Positions 52,062-60,607 of a stretch of DNA of 64,000 nt are shown here, in pieces. The number at the start of each line of letters is the position of its first letter. Positions within the stretch are counted from its first letter, which is position 1. Source of the DNA: Roseovarius sp. 217 (GTDB lineage: Bacteria; Pseudomonadota; Alphaproteobacteria; Rhodobacterales; Rhodobacteraceae). The stretch spans positions 75,792 to 139,791 of the forward strand of contig NZ_CH902585.1 of NCBI RefSeq assembly GCF_000152845.1, given 5' to 3'. The notes beneath the pieces were generated by a model. That model worked only from the letters and a program-made list of their open reading frames with translations. It ran no database searches and was not told the origin of the DNA. The translations under genes and the position numbers were made by a program.

Positions 52062-52892
52062 TCATTTCCGGCGCTCCGCAGGTGGCTGACCGTCCAGCAC
52101 GGTCGCGGCGGCCCGCCACAAGGCGGCCATCACTTTGGACAGCGCAGCCCCGTCCGGGGCTAGAAAACGGATGAGGGCGATATCCCGGTCACTGAACACA
52201 GACAGGCCGGCATAAACGCCGGGCACGGTGTCTGCCGCACGTTGCATCTGCGCGCCCGCATCTGCACACCCGACGACAATCATCATTCCCGAACACGCGA
52301 ACCCACCCGTGCGGGCGGGCCAGTCGGAACCGCATAGATCAAAGCGATCAAGCAGCACCGTCCCCTCGGGGCTGATAAGTTCAACCTCGTTCTCAAGCCG
52401 TGAAAACGGTCGTGCATGCCCCTCGGGATCGTGGCTGAGTTGCGCGTCCCCCAGGATCACGCGAGCCTCCCGTCCAAACCTCGCCGTCACACGGTTGCAG
52501 AAATTGGCACCGGTCATCAGGATCGCGGGATCGGGCAGGTAATCCAGCCGGGCACCCTCCGCAACATCGAGACAGACCGTTTGCCGGGCCCCCTCTCGTC
52601 CGCGCGCGTCATGCACGATGGTCGAGGCCTGTGTCGTGACATGCACCTGCGCCCCCGCATCAAGCCCGATTTCAAGCGACAGGTCATCGCCCGAATAGAC
52701 CCCACCCGACGACGATTGCAGATAGAGCGTTGCCATTCCCTGCGGGTCACCCGCATGGTAAAAGGGCCGCGTGATGTGAAACGGATGCGGCGTGAACTGC
52801 CGCGCAAGAAATGTGCGCCCACCAAGAGCACGAAACCGAAGCTCCGCCGCAACCGGGCGCGCGCCGAGACCTATCGCGCCAAGGGCGTTCAA
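52062..52892 (-). CDS. ureD: Urease accessory protein UreD
   Basis: A 276-residue UreD (UreH) with the usual motifs: FLARQFTPHPFHITRPFYHA, LYLQSSSGGVYSGDDLSLEI and VHVTTQASTIVHDARGREGA, then LDYLPDPAILMTGANF. It forms the scaffold with UreF and UreG that delivers nickel to apo-urease. It is the last urease gene here, overlapping ureG by 4 bp, instead of the first as in many ureDABCEFG operons. Confidence 0.92.
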   Translation of the reverse strand: MNALGAIGLGARPVAAELRFRALGGRTFLARQFTPHPFHITRPFYHAGDPQGMATLYLQSSSGGVYSGDDLSLEIGLDAGAQVHVTTQASTIVHDARGREGARQTVCLDVAEGARLDYLPDPAILMTGANFCNRVTARFGREARVILGDAQLSHDPEGHARPFSRLENEVELISPEGTVLLDRFDLCGSDWPARTGGFACSGMMIVVGCADAGAQMQRAADTVPGVYAGLSVFSDRDIALIRFLAPDGAALSKVMAALWRAAATVLDGQPPAERRK

Positions 52893-53548
52893 GACGCGAC
52901 CCCCCGAAACAGCAGCTCACGCGCCAGCATGTCGACGATTTCGTCCACGCCTGTGATGCGGGCCCCTTTGCAGCAACAGCCGATCACGGGCGCCTTTGCC
53001 CTGATCTCGCGCGCCTCAATCAGGATTTTATCCGCATCAACAAAGACATGTGGCGCAAGGTCCAGCTTGTTGATGACCAAAAGATCGCATTGCAGGATGC
53101 CGGGGCCGCGTTTGCGGGGGATATCGTCGCCCTGCCCCACGTCGATTACGAACATCCACCAATCAACCAGATCAAGCGAGAAGGTCGAGGCAAGATTGTC
53201 GCCTCCTGACTCGATCAGGATCAGGTCAAGCCCGGGAAATCGGGCCTCTAGATCATCGGCGGCAGCGATGTTGAGCGTCGGGTCCTCGCGGATCACGGTG
53301 TGCGGGCAGGCCCCGGCCTCGACGGCAGATACGCGGTCTGGATCTATCAGACCGCTGGCCTGCAAGCGCCGGGCATCCTCTTTGGTGACGAGGTCATTGG
53401 TCACCACGGCCACCTCGATCGCACGCGCCTTAAAGACCGGCATCATCGCCTCGATAAGCGCCGTCTTGCCCGAGCCGACAGGCCCGCCGATCCCGATCCG
53501 GGCAGGACCGGGATTGTTGCTTTTGCTCAGGGGAATAAACTGGTTCAT
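52889..53548 (-). CDS. ureG: Urease accessory GTPase UreG
   Basis: A 219-residue SIMIBI GTPase: P-loop GIGGPVGSGKTALIEAMM, LVTKEDARRL, VEAGACPHTVIREDPTLN (the nickel-binding C-P-H motif) and LVINKLDLAPHVFVDADKI. It powers nickel insertion into urease. The start overlaps the ureC stop by 4 bp. Confidence 0.95.
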   Translation of the reverse strand: MNQFIPLSKSNNPGPARIGIGGPVGSGKTALIEAMMPVFKARAIEVAVVTNDLVTKEDARRLQASGLIDPDRVSAVEAGACPHTVIREDPTLNIAAADDLEARFPGLDLILIESGGDNLASTFSLDLVDWWMFVIDVGQGDDIPRKRGPGILQCDLLVINKLDLAPHVFVDADKILIEAREIRAKAPVIGCCCKGARITGVDEIVDMLARELLFRGVAS

Positions 53549-55257
53549 CGCAGCATATACCTTTGCGTAAGCGGCAGGCTTTCCGCTGGCTCGCAGGTGG
53601 CAAGAACGCCATCCACGAACACCTCGAAGGTCGCGGGATCCACGGTGATGTCAGGACAGGCATCGTTGAGGAACATGTCCGATTTGCGCAGCGTCCGCGT
53701 GCCCTGCGCGGGCAACAACCCCTTGGTCAGGCCCAGCCGCTGTGCCAGACCGCTATCAATGGCGCGGGGATTCACGAAACAGGCCCCACAGGCTGGCGCG
53801 GCCTTGCCGAAAGACCCCCATTGCGGTCGCATCATCAGCGGCTCGCAGGTCATCAGCGAGGCGGCGCTATCCCCCATCGCACCCCATGCGATAAAGCCGC
53901 CCTTGACCACCAACTCGGGCTTGATGCCGAAATATCCCGGCTTCCACAGCACGACATCCGCCATCTTGCCCGGTTCAAGAGACCCGATGTGATCGGCAAT
54001 GCCAAAGGATCGCGCGGCGTTGATCGTGTATTTCGCAATGAACCGTTTGATCCGGTGATTGTCGCCTTTTGCCACGGTTTCCTCGGGCAGACGCCCGCGT
54101 TGAACCCGCATTTTCGAGGCAAGCTGCCATGTTCGGGTGATAACCTCGTGAATGCGGCCCATCCCCTGACTGTCCGAGCCAAGCATCGAGATTGCACCGA
54201 TATCGTGCAGCACGTCCTCAGCGGCGATAGTCTGCGCGCGGATGCGGCTCTCGGCAAAGGCCACATCCTCAGGAATCGACGGATTCAGGTGATGGCACAC
54301 CATCGTCATATCGAGATGTTCGTCGAAGGTGTTGATGGTGAAGGGGTTTGTCGGATTGGTTGACGACGGCAAGCAGTTCGCCCGCCCCGCCACCGTAATG
54401 ATATCAGGCGCATGGCCGCCGCCCGCGCCCTCGGTGTGATACATATGTATCGTGCGATCCCCGATGGCCCGCAGCGTATCCTCGACAAATCCGCTTTCAT
54501 TGAGTGTGTCGGTGTGAATCTGCACCTGAAAATCAAGCGCGTCGGCGACTGTCAGGCAGGCATCAATCGCTGCCGGCATTGATCCCCAGTCCTCGTGGAT
54601 CTTGAGACCCAGACAGCCGTTCTCGATCTGCTCGACCATCGCGTCGGGCTGATGGGCGTTGCCGCGCCCCAAGAAACCGAAATTCATCGGCCAATGCTCG
54701 GCGGCCTGCAGCATTTTACCGGTGTTGAAGACGCCGCCACAATCAATGCCGACTGTGATCGGCCCCAAGGAGCCGCCCAGCATCGTCGTGATACCTGACG
54801 AAAGAGCATGCTCTACCAGTTGGGCACTGTCGAAATGCACGTGGACGTCAATTGCACCCGCCGTCGCGATCATGCCTTCGGCGTCACGCACGGTGGTGCC
54901 AGCCCCCACGATCAGGCGCGGATCGACCCCGTCCATCGTCGCCGGATTGCCTGCCTTGCCAATGGCGACGATCTTGCCGTTCTTGATGCCGATATCGCCT
55001 TTGACGATCCCGACCACCGCGTCGATCACCACAACATTGCAAATCAGCATATCGAGCGATCCGCCCGCACTTGTCACGCCCACGGCCATGCCGAGCCCGT
55101 CGCGCAGGGTCTTGCCGCCCCCATGCAGGCATTCGTCCCCGTAGACCGTGAAATCATGCTCGATCTCGGCCCATAGCTCGGTATCGCCAAGCCGGATCAT
55201 GTCGCCCGTAGTCGGGCCGAACATCGCCGCATATTCCGCTCGCGTCATCTTTACCAT
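53545..55257 (-). CDS. ureC: Urease alpha (catalytic) subunit
   Basis: A 570-residue UreC with all active-site features: the first nickel-binding pair in AIDVHVHFDSA, the carbamylated Lys with a His ligand in GLKIHEDWGS, further His in VQIHTDTLNE and TEGAGGGHAPD, the flap CHHLNPSIPEDVAFAESRIR and the Asp ligand in ISMLGSDSQGMGR. It hydrolyses urea to ammonia and carbamate. Start and stop overlap or abut ureAB and ureG, so subunits are made in step. Confidence 0.96.
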   Translation of the reverse strand: MVKMTRAEYAAMFGPTTGDMIRLGDTELWAEIEHDFTVYGDECLHGGGKTLRDGLGMAVGVTSAGGSLDMLICNVVVIDAVVGIVKGDIGIKNGKIVAIGKAGNPATMDGVDPRLIVGAGTTVRDAEGMIATAGAIDVHVHFDSAQLVEHALSSGITTMLGGSLGPITVGIDCGGVFNTGKMLQAAEHWPMNFGFLGRGNAHQPDAMVEQIENGCLGLKIHEDWGSMPAAIDACLTVADALDFQVQIHTDTLNESGFVEDTLRAIGDRTIHMYHTEGAGGGHAPDIITVAGRANCLPSSTNPTNPFTINTFDEHLDMTMVCHHLNPSIPEDVAFAESRIRAQTIAAEDVLHDIGAISMLGSDSQGMGRIHEVITRTWQLASKMRVQRGRLPEETVAKGDNHRIKRFIAKYTINAARSFGIADHIGSLEPGKMADVVLWKPGYFGIKPELVVKGGFIAWGAMGDSAASLMTCEPLMMRPQWGSFGKAAPACGACFVNPRAIDSGLAQRLGLTKGLLPAQGTRTLRKSDMFLNDACPDITVDPATFEVFVDGVLATCEPAESLPLTQRYMLR

Positions 55258-55259
55258 GA

Positions 55260-55955
55260 TCAGGCCCCCTTGAATCCCGCGGCGCGCGCGCGCTCTAGCG
55301 CAGCGATCTTGTTGGCCTCGTTGACTTCGCCATTTGTCAGATTGTTCAGCCCGCTCAACCGCTTCTCACCGCCAAAGGTGCAAAGGCTGACCTCTTTTTC
55401 CTGCCCCGGTTCGAACCGCACGGCTGTGCCCGCCGGAATGTTCAGCCGAAAGCCGAAGGCGGCGGCGCGGTCCATGTCCAGCGCCTTGTTGGCTTCGAAA
55501 AAATGATAGTGACTGCCGACCTGCACCGGGCGATCCCCGGTGTTGCGCACGGTCAGGGTGATCGTTTCACGCCCGGCATTGAGCTCTATCTCACCCTCAG
55601 CGACACGGAATTCGCCGGGTCTGATCTCGGCGTCCGCCACGGGGTTTGCACCGGGGCGGATCGGATCATGAACCGTGACCAGCTTGGTGCCATCTGGAAA
55701 GACACCCTCGACCTGTATCATGGGAACAAGGTCGGCAACGCCGGGCATCACATCGTCCCGCGTCAGGATTGTCGATCCATAACTGACAAGCTCGGCCACG
55801 CTGCGCCCGTCGCGGGCGCCCTCTAGGATTTCGTCGCAAATGATGGCAATTGCCTCAGGCGCGTTCAGAGCCAGGCCACGGTCGCGACGCCGCCGCGCCA
55901 GTTGCGCCGCGGTGAAGATCGTCAAGCGTTCAAGTTCGGTCGGTGTTAAAAGCAT
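55260..55955 (-). CDS. ureAB: Urease gamma-beta fusion subunit
   Basis: A 231-residue protein joining UreA (about residues 1-105: MLLTPTELERLTIFTAAQLA, AIAIICDEILEGARDGRSVA, VADLVPMIQVEGVFPDGTKL) to UreB (about 110-231: RPGEFRVAEGEIELNAGRET, VGSHYHFFEANKALDMDR, VRFEPGQEKEVSLCTFGGEK). Most bacteria encode the two separately; fusion is best known from Helicobacter and is also found in some other lineages. It ends 2 bp before ureC. Confidence 0.93.
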   Translation of the reverse strand: MLLTPTELERLTIFTAAQLARRRRDRGLALNAPEAIAIICDEILEGARDGRSVAELVSYGSTILTRDDVMPGVADLVPMIQVEGVFPDGTKLVTVHDPIRPGANPVADAEIRPGEFRVAEGEIELNAGRETITLTVRNTGDRPVQVGSHYHFFEANKALDMDRAAAFGFRLNIPAGTAVRFEPGQEKEVSLCTFGGEKRLSGLNNLTNGEVNEANKIAALERARAAGFKGA

Positions 55956-55984
55956 TCCGTATCCTTGATCCTCATCATGGTCTT

Positions 55985-56668
55985 TCAGGTCGCAAAAAGG
56001 CTGGCATGCGCAGTGGAGCGGCGGACTGCGGCAATCTCGGACAGGGGCGAAAAACTCCCCGGTTTCTCATGGCATGGCGTGCTCAATTCTTTGGCCATCG
56101 TCGGCGCGATCTGAGCCAGCAGCGACTGCGCCTCTATGGCTCCCAGCGTGCCAAGGCGCACCGCAGCCGAGGTGAACGCCGTGACCACCCCGTTCAGCGC
56201 ACCAGCCTGGCCCTGCAAGGGCGACAGCCCCAAACCAGCGGCCACGACACCTTGCACCACCGGTTCATAGCCCCCCGCATGGCCGCGCATGGCCTGAGCG
56301 ATGGCCGCGTTGAAGCTGGCAACGAATGGCGTGCCGATACGGCTATGAACGGACAACAAAGAGCGTCCAATCCTGCGCGAGGCGTCAGCCAACCGGTCCG
56401 AGGTGTTCTGCACGTGGCACCGCGCATCAATTTCCAAAAGCTGCTGCGGATCATTGGCCGCGTCCATCGCGCAGAGCAGGAAGGGGCGATCAAAGCTGAA
56501 CCATCGTGGGATGATCTGATGCGTGAGTATCCCGTGAACACCTGTGGCATCGCGCACCTTGCCCTCGTTCGTCAGGCTCTCAAGCCCGGAAGAAAACGCG
56601 AAGGCGCCTGAAGGAAAGGCGCTATCGGTCGTCTGCAACATCCTGAGCAGAGATAACGCATCCGTCAT
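55985..56668 (-). CDS. ureF: Urease accessory protein UreF
   Basis: A 227-residue all-helical protein with the UreF hallmarks: LLRMLQTTDSAFPSGAFAFS, SSGLESLTNEGKVRD and the C-terminal AVRLGTLGAIEAQSLLAQ. It acts as the fidelity factor between UreD and UreG. The start overlaps the ureE stop by 4 bp; ureAB starts 29 bp after its stop. Confidence 0.92.
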   Translation of the reverse strand: MTDALSLLRMLQTTDSAFPSGAFAFSSGLESLTNEGKVRDATGVHGILTHQIIPRWFSFDRPFLLCAMDAANDPQQLLEIDARCHVQNTSDRLADASRRIGRSLLSVHSRIGTPFVASFNAAIAQAMRGHAGGYEPVVQGVVAAGLGLSPLQGQAGALNGVVTAFTSAAVRLGTLGAIEAQSLLAQIAPTMAKELSTPCHEKPGSFSPLSEIAAVRRSTAHASLFAT

Positions 56669-57129
56669 GGCAAAGCGGCCTCAGCGCTTCGCAGGGGGCG
56701 GATTTCACCCGACTGAATCATCGGCTCCAGCCGGTCGAGATAGACGCGCCGCTCAGTCTCGACAGCGATCAAGAGCACATCGCCCTCAAAACGCACCCGC
56801 CAATGCAGGTTGCCCGCGAAATACCCCAATCTGAGCGCTGTGGCCGCATCCCGCGCCACAAACCGCAGCCAGTCCTCGGTCTCGACGCGCACCACGAGTG
56901 CCGCAGAGGCCTTCAATTCCAGAATTGCACCATCAAACAGCTGTTGGCTTCGGGGCAGCGCAATCGCAATCTCGCGCCCCGCATCCGTTAGGCCCCGAAA
57001 TCGGCGACGCGCCAGATCGGACCGGGACAGGCGCAGGTGGTCAACCGCATGGGCGTGGTCCAACCGGTGCAGATCCTCGCGGAAACCGGGTTGATCGGCC
57101 GCACCGATGATGTCGGAGAATATGTTCAT
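56665..57129 (-). CDS. ureE: Urease nickel metallochaperone UreE
   Basis: A 154-residue UreE. The N-terminal half has LRLSRSDLARRRFRGLTDAG and IAIALPRSQQLFDGAIL; the conserved metal-binding turn reads YFAGNLHWRVRFEGD (the family has G-N-x-H), and LDRLEPMIQSGEI follows. There is no His-rich tail, so it may hold fewer nickel ions than long UreE proteins. It is the first urease gene, preceded by a 374-bp leader region after amiR. Confidence 0.9.
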   Translation of the reverse strand: MNIFSDIIGAADQPGFREDLHRLDHAHAVDHLRLSRSDLARRRFRGLTDAGREIAIALPRSQQLFDGAILELKASAALVVRVETEDWLRFVARDAATALRLGYFAGNLHWRVRFEGDVLLIAVETERRVYLDRLEPMIQSGEIRPLRSAEAALP

Positions 57130-57503
57130 AGCATGCGCCCACGACTAGAGACGCACCTGCAATGCAAGCGGTGAAGCATAGCCTTACTCCTGGAAGGTCG
57201 GCGTGTTGAAACTCCGTCAAAACCGAGCACGCCGATGCGAAAAGTGAATTTGCCGGTGAAAGCCAGAACAGGATTTTAATGCTCACGCGCAGGCGTTCAG
57301 CACATCAAGTTATGGCTCAGATCAGACATAAGACGGCGACCCTGCATTTCATGATGCAGCCTTTCGGAGGTCAGATCCCCTAAGGGGCGGTCAGGCTTGG
57401 ATACGACACTGCATCCACCGTCATCAACGCGCAGGGTCATAGTAAGATTGCGCGTTCAGCCTTCTTCCGTGTTGGCAAGCACCTATGGTTGCCAACGATT
57501 TAA
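57130..57503 (-). promoter_or_regulatory. Leader region between amiR and ureE with candidate antiterminator hairpins
   Basis: No gene fits here. On the minus strand CTGCAT-CATGAA-ATGCAG (57359 to 57342) forms a 6-bp stem with a six-base loop, the form bound by ANTAR proteins such as AmiR, although the loop's first base is C where the consensus has A. About 100 bases on, a perfect 8-bp stem TCGGCGTG/CACGCCGA (57198-57235) with a 22-base loop lies about 70 bp before ureE; it lacks a T-run. AmiR-controlled readthrough into the urease-amidase operon is the suggested function. Confidence 0.4.
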
Positions 57504-58112
57504 CTATACATCGCTTCGCTTCATTGACAATAGCTCACTCGCGCTGATGATCGCTTGGGCCATGTCATCTATGGAAATACGCTTGGACATTGCCTGTTCT
57601 CTAAGCACTCGATGCGCATCACACTCGCTAAGATTGTGCATTTCCATCAAAATCAGCTTGGCCTTGGCCAAAGCCTTCTGACCTCTGATCTTTTGTTCCA
57701 GCCGCTCGATCTGTTCTTGATAGGCAAGCTGCTGCTGCCAAATCGCACGCGCGAGGGCAAGATTGGTCAGCACGCCAAAGCTCTTGACCGGCTTGGAGGT
57801 GGCAGCCGTCGCATTCAAATCCAGCAGCAGTTGCAGCATGGCCGGGTTTTCGTAATTCACCAAACCGATGATGGTCGGCCCCGGCTTCCCGGTTCGCTTC
57901 AACATCGCTTTGATTTCTTCATGGTGGTCACAGAACAGACCGATGAACGCCACGTCGATCTGCTCAGCCAGCGTGTTGGGTGGCGGCCATGCCAGGGATT
58001 TGCGGCAACCGATCCGGCCAAGTTGGTCAAGGATCATCATGCCATCCTCATCGGGGGGATGCACCACGACGACTTCAATCTCACGAAGGTTTTTTAATCG
58101 AAAGATGCTCAT
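57504..58112 (-). CDS. amiR: AmiR-type antiterminator (ANTAR domain)
   Basis: A 202-residue protein (Pseudomonas AmiR has 196). The N-terminal pseudo-receiver domain has VVVVHPPDEDGMMILDQLGR and no clear phospho-acceptor site. A coiled coil (QEQIERLEQKIRGQKALAKA) leads into the C-terminal ANTAR RNA-binding helices (LMEMHNLSECDAHRVLREQA, then SIDDMAQAIISASEL). In Pseudomonas, AmiC holds AmiR silent until amide binds; free AmiR then prevents termination in the amidase leader. It overlaps amiC by 4 bp (ATGA). Confidence 0.93.
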   Translation of the reverse strand: MSIFRLKNLREIEVVVVHPPDEDGMMILDQLGRIGCRKSLAWPPPNTLAEQIDVAFIGLFCDHHEEIKAMLKRTGKPGPTIIGLVNYENPAMLQLLLDLNATAATSKPVKSFGVLTNLALARAIWQQQLAYQEQIERLEQKIRGQKALAKAKLILMEMHNLSECDAHRVLREQAMSKRISIDDMAQAIISASELLSMKRSDV

Positions 58113-59272
58113 GATAGGCTGCTCTTGGCAAAAGCGGCATGTGAAAGGGCAACTGGATCTTCCAGCTGGATAAGATAAGGCGAGGGGATCACCGGCGAAG
58201 ACGCTTCCCGCACGATCCGGAACTTGCCATCCGCATCGACAATGGCGACCCTAGGCCACAACACCGTGTGATTTGTTGCCGCGTCCACCCGCACCAAGCC
58301 CTGCGGGGCCTCTAGTGAGAAGGTCGGCAGAACACGCAACAGATCGTCGCGATCGGTTCCCCCGGCCTGCCTTACGGCCTCTGCGAATAGCTTGACCTGA
58401 AAATATGCAGCCTCCGCCTCGGCGCAAAGCGATGCCTCTTCCCCGAAACGCTCCCGGAAGCTCGAGACGAAGCGGCGGTTCACGTCACTGTCGATCACGC
58501 TGAAATACGGAGCCGCCTTGATATTGCCCTCCGCCGCACTTCGGCCCATCGCGGCCATCTCAGGTTCGCCCGCAGTAACCGAACAAATCGGCATGACCGT
58601 CCTGTCGAAGCCCGCGTTGTCATAAGCCCTGTAGAAATCAACAGCATCTGTTCCGACCAACGTGGAAAACACGATAGCAGGCTGGCTTTGCTTGATCCGG
58701 TTGATGACGCAGTCGATCTCGTCGCCGGTCGAGCCCAATGGAATATAAACTTCATCCACGACATCCGCGCCGCGATTAGAGAGAAGATCGCGCATCAGGC
58801 GGTTTATTTCGTATGGAAAAATGTAGTTTGAGCCAACAAAGAAAAAGCGGCCACCATAGGTCTGCGTCATGAAATCGGCAAGCCATTTCGCGCTCTGATT
58901 GGGGGTCGCACCAGAATAGATACATCCCTTCGCGTATTCGAATCCCTCGTAATGTGTCGGGTAGAACAGTGTCGACTTGTGATCGTTCACGGTCGGCAGC
59001 ACAGCCTTGCGGCAAGAGGACATGTAGCAACCAAACAAGGCATCTACCCGCTCCTCAGACAGCAACCGCGCACTTTCCGTACGAAACGCGGCAGGATTGG
59101 ATCGCGTGTCACAGCCGGAAAACAAAAGCTTTTCGCCGAGAAGCCCACCATTCTGATTTATCTCTTCAACAGCCAATATGGCAGCTTTTCGCTGCTGGCC
59201 TTCAACCACGGACGTCACGCCGGCTCTGGAATAGAGAAAACCGATCTTGACCGGCGTTTTGTCGAGATTCAT
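58109..59272 (-). CDS. amiC: AmiC-type amide sensor, negative regulator of AmiR
   Basis: A 387-residue type I periplasmic-binding-protein fold without signal peptide, so cytoplasmic, as for Pseudomonas AmiC. Typical segments: VKIGFLYSRAGVTSVVEGQQ, FGCYMSSCRKAVLPTVNDHK, LFYPTHYEGFEYAKGC and FFVGSNYIFPYEINRLM. It is paralogous to the urtA-like binding protein in this island. The start at 59272 (MNLDKTPVKIG) follows GGGGAAGGACA; the frame to 59299 would include a hairpin. Confidence 0.92.
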   Translation of the reverse strand: MNLDKTPVKIGFLYSRAGVTSVVEGQQRKAAILAVEEINQNGGLLGEKLLFSGCDTRSNPAAFRTESARLLSEERVDALFGCYMSSCRKAVLPTVNDHKSTLFYPTHYEGFEYAKGCIYSGATPNQSAKWLADFMTQTYGGRFFFVGSNYIFPYEINRLMRDLLSNRGADVVDEVYIPLGSTGDEIDCVINRIKQSQPAIVFSTLVGTDAVDFYRAYDNAGFDRTVMPICSVTAGEPEMAAMGRSAAEGNIKAAPYFSVIDSDVNRRFVSSFRERFGEEASLCAEAEAAYFQVKLFAEAVRQAGGTDRDDLLRVLPTFSLEAPQGLVRVDAATNHTVLWPRVAIVDADGKFRIVREASSPVIPSPYLIQLEDPVALSHAAFAKSSLS

Positions 59273-59277
59273 TGTCC

Positions 59278-59294
59278 TTCCCCGTGCAGGGGAA
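59278..59294 (-). promoter_or_regulatory. Hairpin covering the amiC ribosome site
   Basis: TTCCCC-TGCAC-GGGGAA on the minus strand: a perfect 6-bp stem whose right arm contains most of the GGGGAAGGA ribosome-binding sequence. It could reduce amiC-amiR translation. Confidence 0.4.
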
Positions 59295-59496
59295 CACATC
59301 AGCCATCACTGACCGAGTGTCCCATCGCGAAAGTTCGTATCCGAACCTGTTGCTCTTACCCGACGAGCTAAGCACAGTGATTTTGCAAATGACGCAAGCA
59401 TTTGGGCCTTGAATGGAGCTAAACATGCAATGACTAGTGCGCCGCGCCGAAAAATTAAGCAGCCCACATGAGATTTGCCCGCTTTTCTGTTGCACC

Positions 59497-59862
59497 TTAT
59501 AGTTGGGACACAGGCGGATGGGATGGGCCTGGCGTCGAAACTTCTTGTGTGGGTACCACTCGGTTTGCAAAGATTCTTGGAACTTCTGCAAATGAGATCG
59601 GGTGTTGTCTTTTGTCAGGCCGGAGAGGTGGTCGCGGAGATCTTGACTCGATTTCCGTCGCATCCAAGGCCTCGCGGACCAGTTGGAGTGGAACCCGCGG
59701 GCGGTAAGGAACCGGCCGCAAGCCAACCCTTCGATCAGCGCTGCCGTGCCGCGCAGATCGCGGGCCTGCTCGGGCAGCAGACGGAAGTCGATCAGGTTGC
59801 TGAGCGTGTCGGTCAACCATTCAAGCACTGAGAGCTGTGAGGACGAGGACGAGATTTAGGCC
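59497..59862 (-). pseudogene. IS5-family transposase remnant
   Basis: Reading two frames together gives the middle of an IS5-type transposase: RDLRGTAALIEGLACGRFLT then ARGFHSNW in one frame, continued by LVREALDATEIESR in another. Further bits (LRPDKRQHPISFAEVPRIFA) follow in that frame. The catalytic D-x-G-x-D region is altered and both ends are missing. The interval 59863-60061 holds no gene I can support. Confidence 0.6.
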
Positions 59863-60061
59863 CAATCACGGTTGTCCCGCTGATGCTTTTGCCTCCAGCC
59901 TCCCGGCCAAGATCTTGGTTGAAGACGTCCATCCTTAGGAATGGTTCCTTTGGCACCCTGCGACTTCGCGGGGCAAGGTTGTGATGGATGAGAGGCCCGC
60001 ACTTGGGCGGGTTCCTCGGTTTCAGTTGGGCTCAGGCGGCCAGGTCCGCGTCCCCTGCCCT

Positions 60062-60507
60062 TTAGCCCTCTTCATCGGCAACGATTTCAAGTCGCGCATT
60101 GCGGTATCCTTCCTTGGCGATCCAAAGCTCGGCCGCAGTGATGGATTCCGCCAAATGCAGCGGCTCCGTGTTGCCTCCGAAGTCGAGGAACACACGCACC
60201 TGCCCGGGCGTCGGCTCCTCGGCCACCTCGAAGACGAGGGCGCTGTCAGCGGAATGGCCGCGCATGATGGTCACGAGGATCATCCCTTCAGAGGCGAAAT
60301 TGCCCTCATGCAACGTGAACGACGCGGGAGCCGTCCATGTAGGATAATGCCGGGGTGGTTCCTTTTTCACAAGGCGGCCGACGCCGTTCGAACGCTCCCA
60401 GGCTGCCAGCTTCGCGGGTCGAAGCGTGCCGGTGGCTTGGGGCTGCCGTCGGTGTAGCGAATGAGCGCCCCGAGGGGGGCAGTGTCGATGATGGCTATTG
60501 CAGACAT
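60062..60507 (-). pseudogene. Plasmid hypothetical gene with a frameshift
   Basis: Translation should start at ATG 60507, after GAGGAATC, with MSAIAIIDTAPLGALIRYTD then GSPKPPARF. After about 29 codons this frame turns to nonsense, while the frame with AAWERSNGVGRLVKKEPPRH, SFTLHEGNFASEGMILVTIM and ending EGYRNARLEIVADEEG continues 2 bases out of phase. Two extra G, each inside TTCGACCCGCGAAG, would explain it. The protein would be about 147 residues. I associate the pattern with small hypothetical proteins next to ParB-like genes on Rhodobacterales plasmids; function unknown. Confidence 0.65.
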
Positions 60508-60607
60508 GATTCCTCATTCCGAATGCGAGTATTCGTACTCATCTCATTGATATTATTACGTTATAGGGTGATTGGGGGCGGAATTTCCGCCCCCCCGCTG
60601 GATCACA

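Noticed and set aside
37437..59272. AmiS/UreI-type channel or dimethylamine dehydrogenase/monooxygenase genes within the island
   Set aside because: Looked for and not found; the products of DMF cleavage must be handled by genes outside the window.
59202..59828. A 208-residue minus-strand frame crossing the start of amiC
   Set aside because: Its N-terminal part is the frameshifted IS5 remnant and the rest is low-similarity read-through that overlaps amiC in another frame, so it is not a gene.
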